From JAKFYM01 sp964612065 (GTDB lineage: Bacteria; Bdellovibrionota; UBA1018; CAIPTA01): DNA of 30,393 bases. Positions 15,000-23,403 of the stretch are shown here, piece after piece. The DNA lies in contig CAZTCD010000049.1 in NCBI GenBank assembly GCA_964612065.1, positions 1-30,393 of the forward strand, in the 5' to 3' direction. The notes beneath the pieces are model-generated. The model did no database searches, was not told the DNA's origin, and saw nothing but the letters and a program-made list of their open reading frames with translations. How positions within the stretch are numbered: position 1 is the first letter of the stretch; every line of letters begins with the position of its first letter. Both the position numbers and the translations under genes were made by a program.

Positions 15000-16889
15000 A
15001 TGGACGCAGAACGAGCACCTGAGCCGGAACTCTATCGCTGGCTCTCCTGGGCCGGCCATTTGATTTCGGGGCCGATGCGCATGGTTCAGAGCTCTCGTAC
15101 TCTGTTCACGCAGCGCGGACTGCAGTCCGTGGTGCTTCGGCTGCGGAGCCTTCCTCTGGCCGAAGCTTTCTTTCGTTTTTCTTATCTTCTGGCTGAACGT
15201 GTATTTCTCTTTTCTTGCGCCAAAGTGAATCGGGTGGTGGGGAGGCGGGTGATTCGTTCCGCTTACCTCAGGAGGGGCGGTGGAAGGGGGGAGTTGCTGC
15301 CTGGAGCCAGCGATCTTGATTTTTTCCTGGTGCTCGAAGAAATGAGCGCCGCCGAGGAAATGCTTTTTCTGAAAGAATTCTGGGATCGTTTCCGATTCTG
15401 GAAAAAGTACTTTCCTTTCCTGGGTGAAACCCTGATGGGAGACAGAAACGAGCTGGCAAATTGGTTTCATACCCCTACAGTGCGTTCGTTCGAGGCCTCC
15501 TACTCCTGGACGCTTTTGGTTGGGGAAAATGAGCTGGCCCGTCTCGGTGTTTCCCCGAAGCCCTTGCTGAGGGATGTTTTCTCTGAATGCGCCAAGTGTT
15601 ACTGGGCGTTGCTTCATCCTATTTTGAGGGAGGAGAATCTTGAGCTATCGGGAATCGACCCCAGTTCGATTCCTTTCCGAAATAGCGCCAAAGCCGCGCT
15701 CGATCTTTTCCGTATGCACCATTCATTTTCTGGAGAGCCTCTTTCCAAAGATGAATTGGACAGGCTCTGGTCTTCTTCCCGGCTTGATTTGATCCAGATT
15801 CTTCCGCCAGAAAAGTATGGTGATCTCTCCGCCTTGCGTGCGCTGCTGGAGCTTCGGGATCCACTGCCCAGGGGGGAAGCGCTATTTGATCTTTTCTGCG
15901 GGCTGATTCATCGCTCCCTGCTTTGTTTGGACGAGATTGCGCTGAAACTGAAAGAGGGAGCCATGCAGGAAGAGGGGGGCTTGAGGTCGTTTAAGCCCCT
16001 GTCCAGCGGCACAAAGGTGCTCGAGAGCGGAAACAAGGTGGGCAAGGATCACTATTCTCTTTCAGTTCGCGAAGTGTTTGCGGAGCGCATGATTTTGCGG
16101 AATCGGGGGTTTATCCGCCGCACTCTGGTAAGTGATGCCACCGCCCACATGGTTTTCCCTTTTTATTCGCTTCCGGGCCTGGGAGAGTTCCGGCAGATTC
16201 TTGCCGATCTTCGGGTGGCTTCGATTTCTTTCAATAAATCGAGCGTGGCGCTCCCGCTAACCGAAGCAGCTCTTTCTGAGCTTGAGCGTTCCTCCTTTCT
16301 CGATTCGCCTTTCCACGCCTTTCACGAACACCAGGAAACCCGGATTGGGGAAGATGGGCACATTCACTCCTCTTCCTACTCAGCCCGCTCCCATGATCTT
16401 CCTGAGAATATTCTCAGGAAAACCTATGCCGAAGCTTCTCTGGCCATTCGTTTCCAACCGCCGCCTGATTTTGTGTTTTTAGTGGAAAACCTGGTGGCAT
16501 TGGTGCTCCAGCTGCGCGTGGCAGAGGAGTGCGGAGAAATCGCTACCGATTTTTATTCCGCCTTGGCCCGGTATTCGGAGCGCCATCCTCTTCGCGCGAA
16601 CTATCTGAAAGACCAGATGGGCAAGTACCTGAATCTCTGCAATGAAGACGAGGATCGTTTTTGGGCGGATGTATCTGCTCTTATCGACAGGCTCGGAGAT
16701 AAGTATCCCCACCGCGCTTCATTGGTGCGGGCACAGGTGGAATCCCTTAAAAACCGAAAATACGACGCCGATTGGAAGCTCCAGCTGGCGACCACCGATC
16801 TTTGGGTAGAGCTAACGCCCTTCTTGCGGTTGGAAATGAACTCTCTTCGAGATCGTTATTTTCGTGAGAAATCCCAGCTGAAGTTGTGA
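15000..16889 (+). CDS. Large protein with nucleotidyltransferase-like domain
   Basis: AGAGGGGG just upstream supports the start. In the 629-residue product, residues 92-112 hold a polymerase-beta-type nucleotidyltransferase signature: a Gly-rich turn (RGGGRGELLPGAS) followed by DLDFFLV, with D105 and D107 as the metal-binding pair. The remaining 500 residues are helix-rich with no motif I know; there is no signal peptide or membrane segment. It stands just upstream of two glycosyltransferase genes in the same direction, so a role in building or modifying surface carbohydrate is possible. A toxin, antitoxin or aminoglycoside-modifying role is less likely given the size and context. Confidence 0.75.
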   Translation: MDAERAPEPELYRWLSWAGHLISGPMRMVQSSRTLFTQRGLQSVVLRLRSLPLAEAFFRFSYLLAERVFLFSCAKVNRVVGRRVIRSAYLRRGGGRGELLPGASDLDFFLVLEEMSAAEEMLFLKEFWDRFRFWKKYFPFLGETLMGDRNELANWFHTPTVRSFEASYSWTLLVGENELARLGVSPKPLLRDVFSECAKCYWALLHPILREENLELSGIDPSSIPFRNSAKAALDLFRMHHSFSGEPLSKDELDRLWSSSRLDLIQILPPEKYGDLSALRALLELRDPLPRGEALFDLFCGLIHRSLLCLDEIALKLKEGAMQEEGGLRSFKPLSSGTKVLESGNKVGKDHYSLSVREVFAERMILRNRGFIRRTLVSDATAHMVFPFYSLPGLGEFRQILADLRVASISFNKSSVALPLTEAALSELERSSFLDSPFHAFHEHQETRIGEDGHIHSSSYSARSHDLPENILRKTYAEASLAIRFQPPPDFVFLVENLVALVLQLRVAEECGEIATDFYSALARYSERHPLRANYLKDQMGKYLNLCNEDEDRFWADVSALIDRLGDKYPHRASLVRAQVESLKNRKYDADWKLQLATTDLWVELTPFLRLEMNSLRDRYFREKSQLKL

Positions 16890-16974
16890 GTGGCGCGTTG
16901 CGCCAATCTTCCTGTTCGCCCTTGATTGGTGCGGCTTCGCATGGTGAGCTATCTCCTTCGAGGGGAATTCTTGA

Positions 16975-19221
16975 ATGCCTAAAACTAAAGCCCGGTCATC
17001 GCGCCGGCCTCGCATGTTGGTTATCGCGAAAACACCGCCTTTACACGATCGGGCCAGTGGCGATTATCGCCTGTTTCAGATCTTGCGCACTCTTTCCCCC
17101 GAAGTGGAAATAGACTTTCTCTCCACGCATCATGTGCTCAGGAATCTGGAAGAGAAGATCAATAAAACCTTCGTGTATTTCGCGATGAGGGACGGGAACT
17201 TCAACCGAAGGCGCTTTGAGTTCGTGGAAGAGCGTTATTTCAACGATCTGAGGGCCATTGGAGTGAACCCGCTGAACGAGGCGCGGCAGATCCCTCTCAC
17301 TCCCCGCCCCACTAACGATTATGATATCCGCGGGCATTTGGCCGCGAAGCCCTACGATATTGTTTGGGTGGAGTTCTTTTACGTAGCCGACTACTACCTG
17401 GACCAGATCCGCCGCTTTCAGCCTTGGGCCACCCTGATCGTGGACACCGTGGATCTCCATTACAAGCGATTGGAGAGGCAGGCTGAGTACCTGCAGAATC
17501 ATGTTCGTTACGTGATCAATGCCAAGCAGGAGCAGCGGCCGCTCGGCGAAGAGCACAAGGTGGAAGACCACTTCAACTATTCGGCCAGGGTTCGGCAGGA
17601 CGAGCTTCGAGTGTATCAGCGTGCCGACAAAGTAATCGCCGTTAGTGAGGATGACCGGCGTCTTCTTCTTGAAGAGCTTTCGGAGAGCAAGATTCTTTTT
17701 ATTCCCAATATCCACCGCCAGCAGGAGGAGTTTTCCTCTGAATCTGAGAATCCCTGGCATAAGCGTGACGGGCTTTGCTTCGTGGGTAACTTTTATCACA
17801 ACCCGAATGTGACCTCGGCGATCTGGATCAAGCATGAACTTGCGCCTCAATTGGAGGCGGATCTCGGCAAGACGCCTATCTACATAGTGGGCACGAACCC
17901 TCCCTACGCCGTGAAAACGATGATGAGATACGGTTCGATGGCCCGCCAATTCAAGGTGACTGGCCATGTGGCCTCCACTTTCCCCTACCTGAACCGGGCG
18001 AAAGTTAGCATTGCCCCTGTGCTTTTCGGGGCTGGAATGAATGGTAAGATCGGCGAGGCCATGGCGGCGGGGCTGCCCGTGGTGACCACTTCGCTGGGAG
18101 CCCAGGGCATGGGCCTTACACACGAGGAGAACTGCTTGATCGGTGATTCTCCCGCCGAGTTTGCGAAACAAGTGCGACGCCTTTATGAAGACGAGGAGCT
18201 TTGGGAGCGGATCCGGGATAACGCCAAGCGATTTCTTTCGGAGCGGCTCTCCGAAGAGGGAATTGCGGCGCGGGTAAAGAAAGAGTTTTTCGGCAGCTTT
18301 GACCTGGGGCGGATTCGTGCCGCACAGGATCCTGAGCGATTGAGAAGGCCGTTTCATTTTACCGAGATTGAACTGCCTTCACCCGCTTTTCCTAAGCTGG
18401 ATAAACGCGAGGTTCCGGATATTACCGTGGTGCTTCTCACTTATAACGAGTGGGAGGTGACTGAGCTTTGCCTGCGAAGCCTTGCCTACGCCCAGAGAAA
18501 AAATCCGGATCTACGGGTGGAATATCTCGTGGTGGATAACGATTCCAAAGACGGTTCTCCTGGCAAGCTCGCAAGGATTCCCGGTCTGAGGCTCATCAGA
18601 AACAAGAAAAATCTCGGGTTTGCGGGCGGGAATAACGTGGGAATCCGGGCGGCCCGCGGGAGGGATGTGGTGATCCTCAATAATGACACCATCGTTGCTC
18701 CTGACTGGCTGAAGCGAATGGCGGAACATGCCCGGATGATCCCCGATTGCGGCATTGTGGGCCCGAGCACCAATACGGAAACGGGGCAGAGCATTTTAGG
18801 GGCCTGGTATAACTCTGTGGGGGAATTATTTTCTCTCAATCGGGAGCTATCTGAGAGACAGCGGGGAATGTGGGATACGGTGAGCAAGATTTCCGGCCTC
18901 TGCATGTACCTGCCAAGGCGTACCCTAGATGCTGTGGGTGTGCTTGATGAGGGCTATGGCATCGGATATTTCGAGGACGATGACTATTGTTTGAGGGTTA
19001 AGGAAGCCGGCCTAAGGCTTGTATGGGCCAAGGACACCTACGTGCATCACTTTGGTTCCATGAGTTTTGAAGGCAATTCCCTGCGGCGGGATAAGTTTTT
19101 GGAAAAGGGCATGAGCCACTTCGTGTTTAAGTGGGGAAAGCGCGCGCTCGATCACATCCACGAGGTGCATAAGGGGGCCATGCTTAATGCGAAGGACCCT
19201 AAAGCGGCTGAGATGTTTTAA
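16975..19221 (+). CDS. Two-domain glycosyltransferase, GT4-like plus GT2
   Basis: The 748-residue product is a natural fusion. Residues about 14-440 form a GT-B enzyme: the N-terminal domain begins RPRMLVIAKTPPLHDRASGD, and the donor-binding site GAGMNGKIGEAMAAGLPVVT is near residues 350-370. Residues about 480-720 form a GT-A family 2 enzyme: TVVLLTYNEWE, VVDNDSKDGS, NLGFAGGNN, LNNDT (about 567) for metal/nucleotide binding and EDDDYCLR (about 666) as the catalytic-base region. Such bifunctional enzymes add successive sugars to polysaccharides or lipid-linked glycans at the cytoplasmic face. GAGGGG 9 bases before the ATG fits a ribosome site. The donor and acceptor are unknown. Confidence 0.94.
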   Translation: MPKTKARSSRRPRMLVIAKTPPLHDRASGDYRLFQILRTLSPEVEIDFLSTHHVLRNLEEKINKTFVYFAMRDGNFNRRRFEFVEERYFNDLRAIGVNPLNEARQIPLTPRPTNDYDIRGHLAAKPYDIVWVEFFYVADYYLDQIRRFQPWATLIVDTVDLHYKRLERQAEYLQNHVRYVINAKQEQRPLGEEHKVEDHFNYSARVRQDELRVYQRADKVIAVSEDDRRLLLEELSESKILFIPNIHRQQEEFSSESENPWHKRDGLCFVGNFYHNPNVTSAIWIKHELAPQLEADLGKTPIYIVGTNPPYAVKTMMRYGSMARQFKVTGHVASTFPYLNRAKVSIAPVLFGAGMNGKIGEAMAAGLPVVTTSLGAQGMGLTHEENCLIGDSPAEFAKQVRRLYEDEELWERIRDNAKRFLSERLSEEGIAARVKKEFFGSFDLGRIRAAQDPERLRRPFHFTEIELPSPAFPKLDKREVPDITVVLLTYNEWEVTELCLRSLAYAQRKNPDLRVEYLVVDNDSKDGSPGKLARIPGLRLIRNKKNLGFAGGNNVGIRAARGRDVVILNNDTIVAPDWLKRMAEHARMIPDCGIVGPSTNTETGQSILGAWYNSVGELFSLNRELSERQRGMWDTVSKISGLCMYLPRRTLDAVGVLDEGYGIGYFEDDDYCLRVKEAGLRLVWAKDTYVHHFGSMSFEGNSLRRDKFLEKGMSHFVFKWGKRALDHIHEVHKGAMLNAKDPKAAEMF

Positions 19222-19272
19222 GCACAGCCTCGGCCTGTCTTTTTCAAGTGTATTGCAGGATACTGAGAACGA

Positions 19273-20838
19273 ATGCGGTTCGTAGATCCAAGGGGCGTAT
19301 TTGCAATCCTGGCTCTCGGCTTAATGCCTGCCCTGATGGTATGGGGAATAGGGGCGGCCAGAATTCCCGTGCCTGCCAATGCGCTTCACAGCGACCCGGA
19401 TTGGTACTACCTGGGAAACTCCGCCCTTGTGGCTATCGGCAGGAAGGCGGAATTCATGGATCATCCAGGCATCCCTCTTTACGCGCTTGGAGCCCTGCCT
19501 CTTCGGGCAAAAGCGGATTTTTTTCCTGAGGGCGCAGGTAATGATCTGGCGTCTGACCTATTTCTCCACTCTGCCGACTATCACCGCTTTCTCGGCTCAA
19601 TAGCGCTTTGCCTGAATGCCATCGCGTTGTTCGCATTTGGTTTAATTGTAAACAAGTATTATGTTCCGTTGTGGCTTGCGATTTCCAGCCAGGCTCTCTT
19701 CCTTTGGGCTCCCATGCAAATTCACTTCTTCGCGCGATGGATGCCGGAAGGGCTTTCTGTTCTTTTTGGGGTTCTTTACGGTTTGTGTTTTCTCGGATCA
19801 GCGGTGGCGTGCCGGAGCGTGAAGGCATCTGCCGGAGTCGGAGCCTTTTTGGGTGTTTTGCTTTCCGTAAAGCTCAGTTTTTCCCCCTACTCAGTTTTGG
19901 CCTTCGCTAGAAGCGGAAGGCATGCACTTGTTTTTCTATTCTCTGCGTTTTTAGCATTTATGGCCATGCTCTACCCGATCGGTTTTGATCGAACCTCGAT
20001 TTTGATGGAGTACTTTTTCGCCTTGGCTTTGAAGAGCGGAAAATATGCCTCCGGTGACGTGGGGTTTCCCGGGTTGAGCCAGATGGCAGATAACTTTGCG
20101 GAGTTCGCTAATGAGCATGCCATGGCTTATGCCCAATTTTGGTGGATGCTGGGAATTTCGGTTGTGGTTTTTTTATTGTCGAGGCGATGGAAGGTGCCGC
20201 AGCTTCGGCGGATGGCGCTTGTGGGCCTGGGGACAGTGGTACTTAGCTTTGTGATCCAAAGCAAGCAGCCCGCAGCTCGATATGCGCTTCCATTATTTGT
20301 TTTCTTTCCCACTTACTTGATTCTCTTTTGGATGGGGGAACGCATAAGAGTGGCCAGGGCTCTCGTTGTGGCACTCGTGCTCGGGGCTTTGGTTCATGGA
20401 GCGGGCGGGGCGTGGAAGGAGTTTCGGGTCTTGCGCCTTACTGCTTCTGTTTTGCATAAGCAAGAGAGCGAGATCGAGAATTTATTTGCTGCCAAGCCTG
20501 AATGCGTTCATCTTTTTGATGATGGCGCATCCAGCTTTCGTTGGGCAAACTTCACCGCGGATGTGGCCACACGAGGGGTGTTCACGCCGAGGCTGAAGGA
20601 GCTTTTTCCGAACGCCTGGGGCTATGACTTTGGATCCCAGCGCTTTTATTCTTTTCGTCACGTGGATGCGGATAGATTTGATTTCAATGATGAGTTGCGA
20701 AGATGGCCATGCGCCTTGTTTTATTCGCGGAAGGATATTCCTGAGCCCTTGATTCCCTCCTTGCCGAAGCGGCGGTGGGTGAAGATTTATGAGGGCGCCC
20801 GTGCGGATATTTTTTATTCAGAGTCGGCCAATAAGTGA
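19273..20838 (+). CDS. Polytopic membrane protein, probable GT-C type glycosyltransferase
   Basis: The 521-residue product has a first membrane segment at about 10-30. A periplasmic loop with DPDWYYLGNS (41-50) and HPGIPLY (64-70) follows, then about eight or nine more hydrophobic segments to about residue 385. The C-terminal domain is soluble. An acidic motif in the first outer loop is the usual place for the catalytic residue of GT-C enzymes that use polyprenyl-phosphate sugars. It follows the GT4/GT2 gene by 51 bases and probably belongs to the same surface-glycan unit. The Shine-Dalgarno is weak (GAGAACGA), so coupling or a different start is possible. The function is inferred from topology. 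Confidence 0.75.
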   Translation: MRFVDPRGVFAILALGLMPALMVWGIGAARIPVPANALHSDPDWYYLGNSALVAIGRKAEFMDHPGIPLYALGALPLRAKADFFPEGAGNDLASDLFLHSADYHRFLGSIALCLNAIALFAFGLIVNKYYVPLWLAISSQALFLWAPMQIHFFARWMPEGLSVLFGVLYGLCFLGSAVACRSVKASAGVGAFLGVLLSVKLSFSPYSVLAFARSGRHALVFLFSAFLAFMAMLYPIGFDRTSILMEYFFALALKSGKYASGDVGFPGLSQMADNFAEFANEHAMAYAQFWWMLGISVVVFLLSRRWKVPQLRRMALVGLGTVVLSFVIQSKQPAARYALPLFVFFPTYLILFWMGERIRVARALVVALVLGALVHGAGGAWKEFRVLRLTASVLHKQESEIENLFAAKPECVHLFDDGASSFRWANFTADVATRGVFTPRLKELFPNAWGYDFGSQRFYSFRHVDADRFDFNDELRRWPCALFYSRKDIPEPLIPSLPKRRWVKIYEGARADIFYSESANK

Positions 20839-20855
20839 AAATAGTGGCTTTGAGT

Positions 20856-21134
20856 TTAACGAAGCTCGGCCAGTTTTTCGTTCATCACATAGGTAAAGAA
20901 ATTGCGCACATTTTCCGTGAGCTCATCCCGGTCGGCTTCGTATTCTTCCAGTGCTGCATTCACCAGTTCCGAAACCGAGTGGGGCCTGTCCATCAGCCGT
21001 TTCCAGAAAAAAGAGCAAACGCCGTCGAGGACGAAATAATTTCCAGTGGTAAAATCCACGACCACGCCTTCACCGTCTTTCATTTTCCAATGGGTATTGG
21101 GGCCGGCCTCCAGCTTCATGGTTTCAGTGATCAC
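20856..21134 (-). CDS. PqqD-family (RRE-fold) small protein, GTG start
   Basis: The 92-residue product follows the PqqD pattern: GEGVVVDFTTGNYFVLD (about 22-38), a strand pair ending at a conserved hydrophobic-aromatic helix (CSFFWKRLMDRP), then HSVSELVNAALEEYEAD and a final helix. PqqD-like winged-helix domains bind RiPP precursor leaders and hand them to modifying enzymes, though stand-alone members of unknown role are common. It starts with GTG in a GTGA overlap with the arginase stop; AAGGA lies 5 bases upstream. No precursor-like small frame or adjacent radical SAM gene is seen. Confidence 0.8.
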   Translation of the reverse strand: MITETMKLEAGPNTHWKMKDGEGVVVDFTTGNYFVLDGVCSFFWKRLMDRPHSVSELVNAALEEYEADRDELTENVRNFFTYVMNEKLAELR

Positions 21135-22051
21135 AGGATCCTTTTCCCAAACGCCGAGAGAACCATTTCAGCGGCGAGATCGGCGGTTTGATTGGAGGTG
21201 TCGAGCACCGGGTTCACTTCGGTTATGTCCATGGCGAGCATCTTTCCCGAGTCATGGAGGATTTCCATGGCGAGATGGCCTTCCCGGTAAGTGGTGCCGC
21301 CGCGTACGGCGGTGCCCACTCCGGGTGCCTCCCGGGGATCCATGCAATCGACATCGAACGAAAGGTGGAATCCGGCCGTGCCATTGCTGGCGATCTTGAT
21401 TGCCTCCTGGATGACGTTCCGCATACCCATTTCATCGACATCGCGCATCGTAAAGGCCCGCACGCCATGCTCGCGAATCGCATTTCGCTCCCCTGGGTCC
21501 AGGTCGCGGATGCCAATGAGCACTGCTCGTGAAGGATCGATGATGGGAGTTTTGTCTCCAATGGCCAGAAGATCCTTGTGGCCAACTCCCAGGCAGTGGG
21601 CCAAGGGCATTCCGTGAATGTTGCCGGATCCGGAGGTCTCGGGGGTGTTTATATCGCCATGGGCATCGAGCCAGATCACGCCTACTTTTTGTTTCTTTTC
21701 CCCATAATACTTGGCAACGCCGGCGATCGAACCCATTGCCAGGGAGTGGTCTCCCCCCAATGTCAGCGGAACTTTGCCGTCTTTCAGGGCTTGATAGACA
21801 CGGTCTTTGAGGCCTTTGGTGGCTTCCACGATCTCTTTTAAATATTTGTAATTCGAGTCGCCGGAGCTGGAGATGGATTCCCGAACCGCCACCGGCACGT
21901 TGCCCACGTCCTCCACATCGTAACCGAGCTGGCGCAGGCGTGGCCCTACGCTGGCGATTCGGATGGCGGAAGGGCCCATGTCCACCCCCCTTCGGCTGGC
22001 GCCGAGATCGGAAGGGAAGCCAATGATCCTGATTTTTTTGTTCTCAAGCAT
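21131..22051 (-). CDS. Arginase
   Basis: The 306-residue product is close in length and sequence to bacterial arginases (RocF type). The six metal ligands are present: H102 (GGDHS), D129, H131 and D133 (WLDAHGDIN), and D233 and D235 (SFDVDCMDP). EVNP near the end is also typical. It hydrolyses arginine to ornithine and urea with two Mn ions. SDLGASRRGVDMGPSAIR at the start is the family N terminus. It lacks a Shine-Dalgarno but has a promoter placed so that transcription would start at the ATG. The PqqD-like gene downstream overlaps its stop codon. Agmatinase is less likely given these N-terminal and loop motifs. Confidence 0.93.
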   Translation of the reverse strand: MLENKKIRIIGFPSDLGASRRGVDMGPSAIRIASVGPRLRQLGYDVEDVGNVPVAVRESISSSGDSNYKYLKEIVEATKGLKDRVYQALKDGKVPLTLGGDHSLAMGSIAGVAKYYGEKKQKVGVIWLDAHGDINTPETSGSGNIHGMPLAHCLGVGHKDLLAIGDKTPIIDPSRAVLIGIRDLDPGERNAIREHGVRAFTMRDVDEMGMRNVIQEAIKIASNGTAGFHLSFDVDCMDPREAPGVGTAVRGGTTYREGHLAMEILHDSGKMLAMDITEVNPVLDTSNQTADLAAEMVLSAFGKRIL

Positions 22052-22057
22052 GGGGGC

Positions 22058-22086
22058 ACTATAGCAGCGGCCAAGGGGATTTCCAA
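22058..22086 (-). promoter_or_regulatory. Sigma-70-type promoter of arginase, predicting leaderless mRNA
   Basis: Read leftward, TTGGAA (22086-22081) and TATAGT (22063-22058) are separated by 17 bases. The -10 box ends 6 bases before the arginase ATG, so the expected start site is at the start codon itself. No Shine-Dalgarno is visible. Confidence 0.6.
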
Positions 22087-22131
22087 GGCGCGGGACTGCA
22101 TGTTGGTGATTTAAGATATTGAGATTATTGG

Positions 22132-22947
22132 TTAATTTTGAGGATTGCGGCTGGCCAGGAGCTTTAGCTTTAGTGCGGGGGGTGTCAGAGGCGCCAGGAA
22201 CCCGAAGAGCCGGATCATAAAACCGTATACGGAGTGCCTGCGGCCTTTTTCCAGATCGTTCAGCGATTTTGCTACCACCTCACGTGCTGTAGCCGCCAGT
22301 GAGCGATTGAACGGCTCGGCTTCGCCCACTTTGTCTTTCATGAACTCGCTCTTTTGGGCCACATGGAAAAACTCGGTTTCCACCGGTCCGGGGCAAACAG
22401 CGAGCACTTTGATGCCTTGTCGACGAAGTTCGTATCCCAGAGCATCGCTAAGGCTGACCACAAACGCTTTGGTGGCGGCGTAAACCGAAAAGAAGGGAGC
22501 GGGTGAAAACGCTGCGCTGGACGCCACCTGAATGACGGATGAACCCGGTTTCATGTATGGAATCGCGATATGGGTGAGCCAGGTAGTGCAAACGACGTTC
22601 AAATCGATCATTTGCACCTGTTCGTTCAGGCCCAAGCGCTCAAACGGCCCCACCTTTCCAAACCCGGCATTGTTCACTAAAAAAGCGATCTCCGGCTTTT
22701 CCTCTTGAAGGAGCTTTTCGAGCGCGGCAAGATCCGCCCTGTTCGTGAGATCAAACGGAAACACTCTTCCGGTGCTTTTCAGGAATTTCTCCGAAAGCTC
22801 CTTCATGGGGGTTGCGCGCCTTGCAATAAGCCAGATTTCGTCGAGAAAGTAGCGCTTCTCGATCTGCAGAGCGTACTCCGCCCCGAGCCCTGACGAGGCG
22901 CCAGTGATGATTGCGATCTTTTTCCCCTGCTTGGCTTCAATATTCAT
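22132..22947 (-). CDS. Classical short-chain dehydrogenase/reductase
   Basis: Start 22947 is chosen because it puts the cofactor loop TGASSGLG at residues 15-22. A longer frame would run through the divergent gene at 22975. The 271-residue product has NNAGFG (92-97), the catalytic S143/S144 region, Y156 and K160 (YAATK) and PGPVETEF, all classical SDR features. It resembles the DltE/YqjQ-like group in having no distinctive substrate motif, so the reaction is unknown. The C terminus is hydrophobic (VYGFMIRLFGFLAP) and may associate with the membrane. No clear Shine-Dalgarno is seen. Confidence 0.93.
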   Translation of the reverse strand: MNIEAKQGKKIAIITGASSGLGAEYALQIEKRYFLDEIWLIARRATPMKELSEKFLKSTGRVFPFDLTNRADLAALEKLLQEEKPEIAFLVNNAGFGKVGPFERLGLNEQVQMIDLNVVCTTWLTHIAIPYMKPGSSVIQVASSAAFSPAPFFSVYAATKAFVVSLSDALGYELRRQGIKVLAVCPGPVETEFFHVAQKSEFMKDKVGEAEPFNRSLAATAREVVAKSLNDLEKGRRHSVYGFMIRLFGFLAPLTPPALKLKLLASRNPQN

Positions 22948-22974
22948 GGCGCTGGATGTAGATATGTTTTCAGG

Positions 22975-23388
22975 ATGACCAATTTTAAAGCTGATTGCAC
23001 GATCAATCTCCATGTGGAGTCGAGAGAGAAGAGCGGGCGTGTAGTATGGGCCTGCTCCATCGTTCACTATCGTTTGGGCCGGCTGATATTGGCCAGTAGG
23101 CGTGCCGATCAGCTTTCCAAAAAAGAAGCGGAGAGAGAAGCGGTGCTCTTTGGCCTCCGGCAAACCCGCAGGCTCTTACAGGAAAAAGTGGATGTGGCCG
23201 CAAGCTTTCCCCTGAAAGGACTCCTTCCTCGCCAGGAGGAAAAGGCTTCTGGCCACAGAAGCAGCGCAAGAATAGAATCTAAAGGTGATGATCTGATTGA
23301 TGCCTGGGAAAGCTTTCGTCTGAGGCGAATAGCCGATATGGAATCCGGCGAAATGGAGCTTCTTCGCAAAACCGCTGCCCAAGCTTAG
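22975..23388 (+). CDS. Hypothetical protein, possibly RNase H-like fold
   Basis: The 137-residue product is not recognised. Residues about 22-75 read as strands (VVWACSIVHYRL, RLILASRR) followed by a helix with KKEAEREAVLFGLRQTRRLL. This recalls the strand-strand-helix with an acidic helix residue in RNase H-like folds, but catalytic acidic residues are not convincingly placed. The C-terminal third is charged and may be disordered. The start is uncertain: the ATG lies only 27 bases from the divergent SDR start and has no proper ribosome site. It is 15 bases upstream of the next gene and is probably co-transcribed with it. Confidence 0.6.
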   Translation: MTNFKADCTINLHVESREKSGRVVWACSIVHYRLGRLILASRRADQLSKKEAEREAVLFGLRQTRRLLQEKVDVAASFPLKGLLPRQEEKASGHRSSARIESKGDDLIDAWESFRLRRIADMESGEMELLRKTAAQA

Positions 23389-23403
23389 TTCACAGGAGGT
23401 GAT

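Noticed and set aside
17041..18357. Long open frame (438 codons) on the minus strand
   Set aside because: It is antisense to the GT4 half of a clear glycosyltransferase, has no recognisable motif and arises from codon-position GC bias.
19222..19247. Possible terminator between the two glycosyltransferase genes
   Set aside because: The potential stem (ACAG...CTGT) has only four continuous pairs and a mismatch, though five T follow; too weak to call.
22948..23163. N-terminal extension of the SDR to 23163
   Set aside because: It would overlap the divergent gene and put the cofactor loop more than 85 residues in, unlike the family.
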